The translations under genes and the position numbers were made by a program. Below are positions 1-11,100 of a stretch of DNA of 64,000 nt, piece by piece. Source of the stretch: Chalara sp. BL73 (taxonomy: Eukaryota; Ascomycota; Leotiomycetes; Helotiales); NCBI GenBank assembly GCA_918026815.1, contig CAKJVC010000068.1, forward strand, positions 434,001-498,000, written 5' to 3'. The notes beneath the pieces were generated by a model. The model was not told the DNA's origin. It worked only from the letters and a program-made list of their open reading frames with translations, and did not search any database. How positions within the stretch are numbered: position 1 is the first letter of the stretch; each line of letters begins with the position of its first letter.

Positions 1-3000
1 TTTATCTTCACCGGTCAGGGCGCTCAGTGGCCCCGGATGGGAATAGAACTCATGGATTATAAGGGATTCAAAGATAGCGTGATATCAGCCGATCGCTATC
101 TACGGGAAGAATGCGAATGTCCCTGGTCGGTGACCGCAGAGCTGCAGAAAGGAAAGTCAACATCACAGCTTCACTTGGCTGAATTTAGCCAGGCGCTCTG
201 CACGGTGCTTCAAGTTGCTCTTGTCGATCTTCTCAAGACATGGAATGTCTTTCCTACAGCCGTAGCTGGACATTCAAGCGGAGAAATTGCTGCTGCATAT
301 TGCATGGGTGCGCTGACCAAAGAGGACGCCTGGAAGATTGCATATTATCGAGGTGTACTCTCGTCCGAACTGAAGGCCATTGCGCCGGATTTGGATGGGT
401 CGATGATGGCCGCTGGATTATCGCACGAAAAAGCCGAGGGATGGATCTCCAAGGTCACTGATGGAGAAGTTGTAGTGGCTTGTATCAACTCGCCATCCAG
501 TGTCACCATCTCAGGTGATGCTCAAGGTATCGACCAACTTCTCGGTTTGCTGAAAGAAGAGGGAATATTTGCAAGGAAGCTACAGGTCGATACAGCATAT
601 CACTCACCCCATATGCAGGTGGTGGCTCAAGATTACTATGAAGTACTTGCAGATATTGCCACTCTCCAGCCTGCAGGTGATTGTACAATGCACTCAAGTA
701 CTACTGGGTCCTCGATTGATGCAAACCAATTGGGCGCTGTCAATTGGGTTCGAAATCTCACTTCTCCGGTACTGTTTTCTAACGCAGTTTATGACATGCT
801 GCGTCCTACGAGAGACAGGAAGCGTGCGGGTGAGAACGCTGTGGACTTATTGATCGAAATTGGACCACATTCAGCACTCCGAGGCCCATCGATACAGACC
901 TTGGAAGCTAATGGAATCACCAACATTCCTTACCATTCTATCCTGACCAGGAATGAAAGTGCCTTCGAAACAGCGTTGAACCTTGCCGGCGCCCTTTTCG
1001 CTCTGGGCTTTCCCGTAGAAACACGCGAAGTAAACATTAGTGGCAATAAACATTTCGAAAAGCCCCTTGTGGATCTCCCATCATACCCGTGGAATCATTC
1101 GCGGAGATATTGGCATGAGTCTCGAGTTGAGAAAGAATATCTATCAAGAGAGAAGCCCAAACTTAGCCTTTTGGGTGCTCCTAGTCCAGCCCTTGGTGAT
1201 GGAGAGCGGCTCTGGAGAGGCTTCATGAGATTATCTGAAGAGCCTTGGATAGCTGATCACAAGATGCAAGGATCAATACTGTACCCAGGCGCAGGCTATC
1301 TTGCCATGGCTTTGGAGGCTGCCTATCAGACGGCTGACAAAGACCGGCAAATCGCAGCCTATAAGTTGCGGGACGTTCAGTTGACGTCCGCTGCAATTAT
1401 CAGTGAAGGAACCGACTTAGAATTTATCGTTCAATTGAGACCACACATCTCCGGTACGCGAGACTTGTCCTCAACATGGACAGAGTTTTCTATCACATCT
1501 TCACCGAATGGCGAGTCTTTAGTGAAGAACTGCTGCGGCCTGATTATTATTGAGTATGAACCTGCAGAGGGCTCTCAAATGAGATACGAGAGAGACTGCG
1601 AGCTCCGGGCATCAAGAAACCTCTATCTGGAGGCAAAAGAGCACTGCAAGAGTTGTATCAGTCCGCAAGACTTCTATACTGATTTAGCGTCCATGGGTTT
1701 CGAGTATGGTCCCGCGTTCACGAACCTCTCTGATATCCACAATAGAGATGGACAAAGCGTGTGTACCCTACAGATTCCAGATATCCAGGCAAGGACTCTT
1801 GATGGAAGTGATAGACCACATATCATTCATCCGGGAGTTCTTGATTCTGTGTTTCATCTGGCTTTTGCCGCCGTCAAAGGAAGCAAAACGGATCTAACAA
1901 CTACAATGGTGCCGAGATCTGTTGGTGAGGTGACGATCTCGGCCAAAGTTCCATTCAAGCCAGGAACTAAACTCCTAGGCTATTCAAACTCTGGTAGACA
2001 CGGATTCAGAGAACTGACTTCTGATATTGTCATGTTGGATGAAAACGAACATCTTCCAATCATTGAAATTGATGGTCTTCTATGCGCCGAGATCGCTGTC
2101 GCAAGTTTCAGCAGTGCTAATGGTGCAAACGCTAAGTCGATCACTAGCAAGCTAACATGGAGACCAGCAATTGAGCTTCTTACCTTCAAAGAGCAGCGAA
2201 TAGCACTCGGCAAGTATAATGGCCTTGATAAAGTCGCTGAGGTGCGTTCTCCGTAATGTCTCCAGTCTTATGCTGACTATACCAGTATCTAAAACTGCTC
2301 CATCACTCAAACCCAACACTGTCCATTCTAGAATATGTCTCTGGGCCCCGGAATTTGGATCCAAGGGTTCTGACCATAAAGCTGAACGGCTTCGAAAGGA
2401 TCTTGAAAACAGGAAGTTTAACCATTGCATATCAAGGCGTGGCGATGAAGGAAAAATTAGAGATAGATCCTGAGTTGAAGCAGAGTGCCGCAATCGAATT
2501 CCTGGATTTCAGCCAGGGGTTCTTAACTCAAATGCTGAAAGATCGAGTTTATGACGTAATCTTGACTTCCGGCTTTAGCAGCAATGCACCAAACCCGGAT
2601 ATGCCTGCGGAAGACATCGCAAGATTTCTGAAGAAGGATGGGAAGATGTGCATTCTAGAAGCTGAAAATAGTACGAAAGATACTCAACATTTGCTTCGCC
2701 AAGCCCGCATGGAGACAATGGTAATTCACAACGTTGAAGAGACTCAATCGCAGCAGTCGAGCCTCATTATCGCCAAAAAGATCGGGGTGTTGCACGAGAA
2801 TGGCGCCACTGAGGCTTCTAGACACAAGCATGTCACGATCATACAGACGGCTGATTCGAGCGAAACTGCGCAAGCTATAGCTTCAGATCTAGCTATGAGT
2901 CTTGAAATATCTGGCTACACTGCCATTCCGTTCACCTGGGGTTCTGATATGTCACATCTAAGTGGTAAATCGTGCATCTCACTAATTGAGCTTGAAAGGC

Positions 3001-5591
3001 CACTGCTTCGAGACTTGACTGAGAAGGACTTTGCCTCTGTACAGCAACTGGTCCTAGGAGCAACTGACATTCTCTGGGTTGTAGGCTTTGACGATCCCAG
3101 TGCTGCTATGGTTGACGGACTGGCCAGGACAGTGCGTAACGAGACGCCAGGCCTGTCGTTCCGCACTTTCCATATCGAGGAGCATTACTCCTCATTAGCC
3201 GCCTCCCTTGGAGATTTTATTGGAAGGATTTTTCGTTCGACAACTAAAGATGATGAGTTTCTTATGAAAGGTAATATTTTGTATACTAGCCGGATTGAAG
3301 AAGATGAGACTCTCAATGAGCAAATCAATGATGTACTTCCTAGTGCTCAGGGGAGGGTCTCAAGGATGCCTCTGGGGCAACTACAGTATCCTACTAAACT
3401 CTGTATTCGAAACCCTGGCATGCTTGACTCGCTTTGTTTGGAACCGGACGATTTACCCAGAACTGAATTAGACGATGACTTCATTGAGATCCAAGTCAAA
3501 GCTTCTGCGCTCAAGTAAGTAGATCATATTTGAAGGCTCACAAAATCTGACGCATTTCTTAGCTTCCGTGAGGTCATGGTGGCAATGGGTCAGATCGCCG
3601 ATTCCAAATTGGGGCTCGACGCTGCCGGTATTGTTCACCGTGTTGGATCTGCAGTAGCAAAGTTCAAGGTAGGCGACAGAGTCGCTATGTACGGTCATGG
3701 GTCCCATCGAACTCTTCACCGAAGTCGAGCAGATTGCTGCGCACTAATCCCAGAAGGGCTATCCTTTGAACAAGCTGCATCTATCCCAACAGTCCATGGC
3801 ACCGCTTGGAATGCACTCGTACGTCTTGCCAAAGTTCAAAAAGGGCAATCAATCTTGATCCATGCTGCAGCTGGCGGCGTTGGTCAAGCTTCCATCCAAA
3901 TTGCGAAGCACTTTGAAATGGAGATCTTTGCGACGGTTTCATCTGAAGCCAAGAGGAAACTAATCCGAGATGAATATGGAGTCTCAGATGATCACATATT
4001 TAACTCACGCGACCTCAGTTTCGTGAAAGGAATCAAGAGGATGACGAAGAATCGAGGGGTCGATGTTGTACTCAATTCGTTATCAGGAGAATTCCTCCGG
4101 CAAACATGGTACTGCATCGCTCCTTTTGGATATTTCATCGAGATCGGACTTAAGGATATCGTCGGTAACACTGGGCTCGATATGAGGCCTTTCATGCAGG
4201 ATGCTACCTTTTCTTTCTTCAATCTCACCCATATCGAAAACAGCAGGCCGGACATTATGGCGGCTATTATTGAAGGCGCTTTTGATTTTCAACGTCGTGG
4301 TATTACCAAGCCCATTCAACCTCTAGTTACTTATCCAATCTCAGATATAGAGGGTGCTTTCAGACTCATGCAGGCTGGTAAGCACATAGGAAAGATTGCG
4401 TTGACGTGGGGTGACAACCATGTGGTTCCGGTTATTCGGAAAAAAGAAAACACACTAAAAATAGATCCTAATGGAGTCTATCTGCTTGCTGGTGGCCTTG
4501 GTGGACTTGGAAGAAGCATAGCAGCAAAACTCGTCGACATTGGTGCTCGAAAGCTGTGTTTTCTCTCCCGCTCCGGCAGTGAGTCCGCGCAAGCAAGAAA
4601 ACTAGGTCAGGACCTCGAGAGGTTTAATGTCCAGATGCAGGCGTATAAATGTGACGTTGCGGACGAAAAGGCCCTCGCCGCTGCAATTGACAAATGCAAA
4701 TCAGAGCTTGGGGATATTCGCGGCGTCTTTCAATGCGCAATGGCCCTGCGGGACACCTTGTTCATGAATATGACCTATCAACAATGGGTAGAATGCACGC
4801 GTCCAAAGGTACAAGGCAGCTGGAATCTCCACCAGCAACTTCCAGGTGTCGACTTCTTCATCACATTAAGCTCATTTGCAGCCATCTTCGGCAACCGTGG
4901 ACAGAGTAACTACGCAGCAGCAGGCGCTTACGAAGACGCGCTTGCATATCATCGTCGAGCTCTTGGTCAACACGCGACCACGCTTGATCTTGGAATCATG
5001 CGAGATATTGGTGTCCTGGCCGAAACTGGAATAACAGATTCTCTGAGAGAATGGGAAAAGCCTTATGGCATACGGGAGACGGAGTTTCTTGCTCTTATAG
5101 AACGAACTATCGCTGGAGACATGGCCCACGCCATATCCCCTCAGGTTCTGACTGGCCTTGCTACTGGCGGTAGTGCCATTGCTGCTGGTATCCATACACC
5201 ATACTACTTGGATAACGCTCGATTCTCTATAATGGCAAGGATAGGCGCTCGTGGACAAAAAGCTGATACTAGTGGTAACTCCATCCCTCCACACACTCTT
5301 ATCAGCCAAGCAAAGTCTCTTGAGGAAGCCGCCGGTTATGTGCTCAAGGCGCTCACAGATGTTGTTGCAAAAATGCTCCAGACAACAGCCTCAGAGATCG
5401 ATACTAGTAGGTTTTTATACTCGTGTGGTATTGACTCTTTGGTCGCTATTGAGATCATTAACTGGGCGCTCAAGGAGGTAAAGTCGGTTATTACAGTTTT
5501 TGACGTATTAGCTGGTATACCAATAACGGCGCTATCTACTAAAATGGCTGCAAAATCTGTTGCTCTACCAAAAGAGCTAGCCCCAAGGTGA
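1..5591 (+). CDS. Highly reducing polyketide synthase, 3' part (AT-DH-psiMT-ER-KR-ACP)
   Basis: This multidomain enzyme builds a reduced polyketide chain by iterative malonyl extension. The reading frame is open from base 1, so the KS domain lies left of the window. The three exons are 1-2241, 2286-3514 and 3563-5591. Intron 1 (44 nt) and intron 2 (48 nt) restore one frame, and the second junction recreates the conserved ER start ALNFREVMVAMGQ. The AT domain has GHSSGE at window residues 90-95. The DH domain has the HxxxGxxxxP histidine near residue 420 and the aspartate of GVLDSVFH near 615. A methyltransferase-like remnant follows, in which motif I reads LEYVSGPRN instead of LEIGAGTGG. The ER has AAAGGVGQ, the KR has LAGGLGGLGRS and a SNYAAAG active-site segment, and the C-terminal ACP has GIDSL (phosphopantetheine serine). 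No thioesterase follows the ACP, as is usual for this class. The product cannot be predicted without the KS and the rest of the cluster. Confidence 0.95.
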
Positions 5592-5970
5592 TCTGAAGGC
5601 TTCTTACGTGGTTGATTACGGTCTTATGCAATATCTCAATAAGCATGTATCGAAATATAAGTTTGCTCCTATCTTGCATTTTTGTAGTTGCCCAAATAGC
5701 GTATATCTGTTCACCAGTTCCTAAGGGCTGTATATGGTATAAGAAACGGCTATTAAGGGTATCTTTCAAATACCATGAACTTATGTTTGCAGCTATCCTC
5801 GCTCGATTCAAATAAAAGTAGCAAGGTTTCAGTTCTCTCACTAGTTCAATAATTACATTTCCATGGAAATAGCTATGGCATAAGCTATGTTTTTAGTATA
5901 TAATATTCACCTGCTTATGAACTACAAAATTATCTATAGCCTTGAGACCTGGCGTAGATGATCCTCTTGG
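5592..5970. other. Convergent intergenic region (PKS / FAD monooxygenase 3' ends)
   Basis: These 379 bases lie between the stop codons of two converging genes. Small frames on both strands look random. It presumably holds both 3' UTRs. I see no repeat or RNA gene. Confidence 0.5.
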
Positions 5971-7737
5971 CTAGGTATGGATGAAACTTTGCTGATCTTT
6001 GACGCAGGCTTTCATCACTTCTTCGCATTTCTTGAATACATCAAAGCTATGAATTCTTATCAACACTCGTGTTATCAAGAATGAAGTAATGGCTTACCTA
6101 TAATCGTGAATCGTGCGCTCAATCATACTTGTTGGGACGTCTGCTTCGAAGTTAATAATCGATCCTGCTCATCTAAACGAAAGAAAAAATAGCCGGAAGC
6201 TTACCAGCACCAGGAGGGTCGGCATGTCGTCGAAGATCTTCTTCAACCTCTTTTTCCTTGCCCGCCCTGACGCTTGAAAGGATTTGTACACGTGACGCTC
6301 GAGCCTTCCTGGCACGTTCAAATAAACGTAGCCGTTCCGTTACCAATTTCGCATCGTCTATGCCTGCGAATAGGTAGCCGAGTGTTCCACCATCTTCAAT
6401 TGCGGAATTAGAACCCTGTCCACCAAATGGAAGCATCTACAAAATAATCAGGATCAAGGTAGACAGAAGATCTTGCTGTCTTTTACCTACCGGATGGGCC
6501 GCATCACCAATAAGGACTACTCGCCCATTGAACCATCTCGGAAGCGGCTCATGCGTGAACAACGGCCAACATTTCACATGAGAGGACTCTCTAAATCTTG
6601 CTGTTAGCCCCTAACCCTCCTAGTGTCGATTTCAGCGTCTGACTTAATGATCTCGAGCACGTCTGGGGAAAAGTGACTGAACTCTTGAAGCATGGACGCT
6701 TTTAAAGCTAGGTGTGAAGGGTTAGTGAGAAATCGTTTTAAAAATCCATGAACACCTCAATTGCGAGGTGCTAGACTACCTTCTCCATGATTTCCAACTA
6801 CTTCACTCCCCGGATGGATCCCAACAAAATTCTGCATCTCGCCGCTTTTGGCATTTAGCTGGAATACTTTAGCGTTCAAGGACAGCCTTGAATACGAACT
6901 TTCGGCATGGATACCACATGATGTGTCGCTCTTTGGCGATCTCTTTGGTATCTGCTAACAACGTAGCTCCAGGGCCTTTCTTTTCCATGGTTGCTGAGAG
7001 CGAAGCAGATTCTCTCAGTTTCTGAGTGTTGATCAAAAACCGGAAAGCGCACAAACCGGTCGACTTTGGGGGTAACGCCTTTTGTTCAAGCACCATACCT
7101 CTCAGCACAGAGTGGACGCCATCGGCCGCGATGACGAGGTCAGCAGTGTGTTTTGAATTATTTTTTAGTGCGATAGAGCCATCTGCCGAGATTCCGATCA
7201 CTTCAGAATCAAGATAGATTTTTACAGGGCAACCAAGTTCAGTATCGCTAGTTGCAAGTCGCCGTAGTTCATTATGGAGATCCACGCGATGGATGGCCCA
7301 GACAGGAGCACCGAATGTCTGTTCGGCAGAACTGAAATCTACTTTTGCCACAGGGTCTAGGCTATCACCCTTCACGACATTCCACAGGTCTATCTTTACG
7401 GCCTGTGCTGCAGGAAAAGAGAAGCCAAATCGAGATAGAACACGAGCTCCGTTCGGCGTCACTATTAGGGCGGCGCCTATTTCACTTGCGAACTGGGACT
7501 TTTCGTAGATCTAAATAGAAATCGGGCATATTCTATCAGTAAATACAGACTGAGCTGAGAAGAATTCGCACTAGATTCAAAAAAGAAGCGTTTTGGTGAA
7601 GGTAGAGTTGGACATAACGTAGCTTTTGATTTGTCAGCGAATAGACATACCTCAACTTCATGGCCAGCCTGGCGCAACGCTATGCCGGCACAAAGCCCAG
7701 CAATCCCCGCACCCACGACGATGATCTTGAGAGGCAT
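5971..7737 (-). CDS. FAD-dependent aromatic-ring-type monooxygenase (salicylate hydroxylase-like)
   Basis: This is a class A flavoprotein monooxygenase that probably hydroxylates or epoxidises the neighbouring polyketide. My model has eight exons: 7737-7651, 7510-6900, 6844-6780, 6707-6637, 6586-6491, 6436-6205, 6143-6098 and 6046-5971. It gives 427 aa, the usual family length. Visible motifs are the Rossmann GAGIAGLCAG near residue 10, HRVDLHNEL, the DG motif AADGVHS, WYPCRNGEMQNFVGIHPG across a splice, GDAAHP before another splice, then MLPFGGQGSNSAIED and a C-terminus PTSMIERTIHDYS. All junctions use GT-AG except the intron at 6587-6636. There the only frame-preserving solution I found uses a weak GC donor. 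That could be a real GC-AG intron, a lost donor or incipient decay. The intron at 6845-6899 uses GTTCGT; a shorter alternative (about 37 nt) also keeps frame. The gene is divergent from the ABC transporter and convergent with the PKS. Confidence 0.85.
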
Positions 7738-8168
7738 CCTAGCCCTTTTAGCTATTGGTTGGCTGTCGTATGTATTTGATGTTAGTGAATCCGAGCGTAA
7801 TGTCAGATATTGGGGTTGCGAGATGCGAAGTACGCTGAATGTCACAAGGAAAACCTAACCTAATTTTCTCATGAAAAAGTAACACGAATATTAACATTTC
7901 TTCAGAGTTTACACTGATGAAAACCTAGTAACCCTTTACACCATCGCCTGCGAGTTCATGGGCAATCTAAAATAATGCTCCGGGGCTCGGCGCATTATTT
8001 TGGCTTGTCCTAAACTCACCGGCTTGCCCTTACTTGCTTGTGCCCAAACATAATATCGCCGAGTGGTCCGTGTTTCGCACTTGAGCCGCGAGATAAGTTA
8101 GTGCATTCCCGCTTTCACTCTCGTTCTTCGCCCTTGCAGTGTTCCTGCTTGGTGTAATCACTACGGAA
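7738..8168. promoter_or_regulatory. Shared divergent upstream region of the monooxygenase and ABC transporter genes
   Basis: These 431 bases separate two divergent start codons and must hold both promoters if the gene models are right. The centre is GC-rich (around 7975-8060) and flanked by AT-rich stretches. A pathway-specific Zn2Cys6 site might be expected here, but I see no clean CGG inverted repeat that I would defend. Assignment rests on gene layout. Confidence 0.5.
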
Positions 8169-11100
8169 ATGGATGCGTGGAGTACTTCGCCAGCGCTAGA
8201 GCGTCAAGATACAAGAGATAAGACAGATCAATTCCCACTTCACAATAGCGAGCAGAGCCATGAACGAGGAGAATCTGAAGATAGCCCAGAGCCCGATTCG
8301 ACAGGTATCGTAAGTCCTAAAAATGGCCCAGGGGTCCGCGAGTTGGGCACAGAAGAGGCCGGGGAGGCAGCAAGAGATTTTGCCCTTGGTGATTTTCTAA
8401 GGGAAGGGCATTTTGAAAAGCGTGTTGGGAACCATTCCGCGAAGAGAATTGGTATCGTGTACAAAAATCTTACTGTGAAGGGCATTGGTTCTACAGCTAC
8501 ATCTGTAAAGACGTTACCCGGTGCCATTGTCAGTACATTCGGACCGGACCTGTGCCGACTATTCTGCCATTTTCTGCCTTTTTTGTCTTTCGGTAGAGGT
8601 GGTGCTACTCGCACAATTATTCATGATTTCACGGGCGTTGTCAGAGACGGTGAAATGCTCCTCGTCCTTGGCCGTCCAAGCTCAGGTTGTTCGACATTCC
8701 TCAAGACGCTCGCCAACGATCGAAAGCATTACGAAGATGTGATAGGTGAAGTTACCTACGGTGGCATATCATCTAAAGATCAGAGGGACATGTATAGCGG
8801 AGAAGTCAATTACAATCCAGAGGACGATGTTCACCTACCAGAGCTTAATGTGTGGCAAACCATAACATTTGCGTTAATGAACAAGACGAAGAAGCGAAAC
8901 AGAGCAGAAGTTCCAGTCACCGCAGACGCACTAATGCGCATGTTCGGCATCAGCCACACAAAATATACGAAAATTGGTAACGAGTTTGTACCGGGAGTGT
9001 CTGGTGGAGAGCGCAAGCGTGTTTCGATCGCGGAGACCCTGGCTACGAAGAGCGCTATTCTTTGCTTCGATAATCCAACAAGAGGTCTTGACGCAAGCAC
9101 CGCCCTAAACTTTGCAAAGTCTTTACGAATCATAACAGACGTGAGCAGGAAGACCACCATTATGACGTTGTACCAAGCAGGCGAAGAGATCTATGAGCAG
9201 ATGGATAAAGTCTTAGTGATTGATGCCGGAAGATGCATATTCCAGGGTCCAGCTCAGGACGCGAAACAGTACTTCGTTGACCTTGGGTTCTATTGCTCGC
9301 CCGCGCAAACCACAGCTGATTTTTTGACCTCCTGTACCGACCCGGGCGTAAGATGCTTCCGGGAGGGTTACGCAGGCAGAGCGCCAAAAACCCCCGAGGA
9401 GCTTGAAGCTACTTTCAAGGAGAGCCAAAGTTATCAGAAAGTGCTACGCGAGGTTGAGCTTTATGAGCAGGAACTGGAGGCAACCAACTTTTCTTGCGCT
9501 GGGGAGTTCAAGGAGAGTGTGCAACAAGCTAAGAGTCATCGAACGGTGTCTAGGAAGTCTCCTTACACGATCAGCTTCCTGGGGCAGGTCCTTACGTGTT
9601 TACGAAGAGAGTTTTGGCTGTTCCTCGGTGATACAACAGCACTATACACCAAGGCCTTCGTTATCATTGCTATTGGTTTTATCATCGGCTCCTTGTTCTA
9701 TGGCTCGTCACCGGACTCATCAGGCGCCTTCACGCGAGGAGGCGCGCTCTTCATGTCCGTCCTTTTCCTATGTTGGCTCCAACTAGCTGAGCTAATGAAG
9801 GTATTCTCAGGGCGTAATGTTATCGCACGGCAACACGAGTATGCACTCTACAGGCCGTCTGCAGTCACGATTGCTCGAGTGATCATGGATTTTGTGGTCC
9901 TTCTACCGCAGGTGTCCGTCTTCGTCATCATCATGTATTTCATGTGCAGTCTGGACACCGATGCGTCAAAATTCTGGAACTACTGGCTTGTTATCTATAT
10001 AAACACGCTAGCTATCACCTCTTTGTATAGGATGTTTGGCTCTCTATCACCCACGATTGATGATGCAGTCCGGTTCGCGAGTGTTGCACTCAATTTGCTG
10101 ATTATCTACGGCGGATACGTGATTCTGAAACCGCAGCTGATAAGTAAATATATCTGGTTTGGGTGGATGAACTATCTTAACCCTTTGGCATACGCGTTTG
10201 AAGCGCTTGAGGCAAACGAATTCGCTAATCGTAACATGACATGTAACCCGTCACAACTCATTCCACAGCAAGTGCTAGGCGGACCACCAATCGACCCAGC
10301 GCATCAGGGATGCTCGCTAGCTGGCTCTCCAATTGACGCCACCAATATCCCTGGCTCGAGTTACTTGGAATCAACTTATAGCTACGGGAGAAACCACTTG
10401 TGGCGGAATTTTGGTGTTCTTATTGCATTTACGGTACTCTACATCCTGGTCACTGCAATCGCAACAGAAGTCTTCAGTTTTGCTAAGGAGGCCGGCGGGG
10501 TGCTCATATTCGCGCAGAACAAGCGTTCAAGGAAAGTTTTAAAGAGGAAGACGCCGCCTCAAGCCGATATTGAAAAGGCTAGCCGGATCGAAGAGAGCAG
10601 TACCTCAAGCAGACAGACACAAGCGGAAGAATTCAATAAGACAACAACCCTTACTCAAATCTCCAGCAGCCAGCAGATCTTCACTTGGGAAAATATCAAC
10701 TATAGTGTACCATCCCAAGGTGGGCAGATGCAATTGCTCAACAGTGTCGACGGATACTGCAAGCCAGGCCTCATGATTGCCCTCATGGGTGCTTCGGGAA
10801 CTGGCAAGACAACCTTGCTCAACACGCTCTCCCAGCGTCAGACCTTTGGTGTCGTTTCTGGTAATATGTTGGTCGATGGAAAGCCGCTTAGTTCCACTTT
10901 TCAGCGTTCCACAGGATTTTGCGAGCAAATGGATTTGCATGACAATACTGCTACGATCCGCGAGGCTTTTGAATTCTCGGCTTTACTTCGCCAAGATAGA
11001 AATATCTCCCGGTCAGAGAAAATCGCTTATGTTGATACTATTATCGACCTCTTGGAGCTAGGTGAAATCCAGGATCTAGTCATCAGTTGTCTTAGCCTGG

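Noticed and set aside
4900..4935. KR active-site asparagine missing (YAAAG instead of YxxxN) as a sign of a dead ketoreductase
   Set aside because: Fungal highly reducing PKS ketoreductases vary at this position, so I do not infer inactivity.
6591..6640. In-frame stops in the monooxygenase read as a pseudogene
   Set aside because: All other seven exons are intact with good splice sites; an unusual intron is a more economical reading, though decay is not excluded.
8139..8168. N-terminal extension of the ABC transporter from GTG at 8139
   Set aside because: Nuclear fungal genes start at ATG; the first ATG in frame is at 8169.
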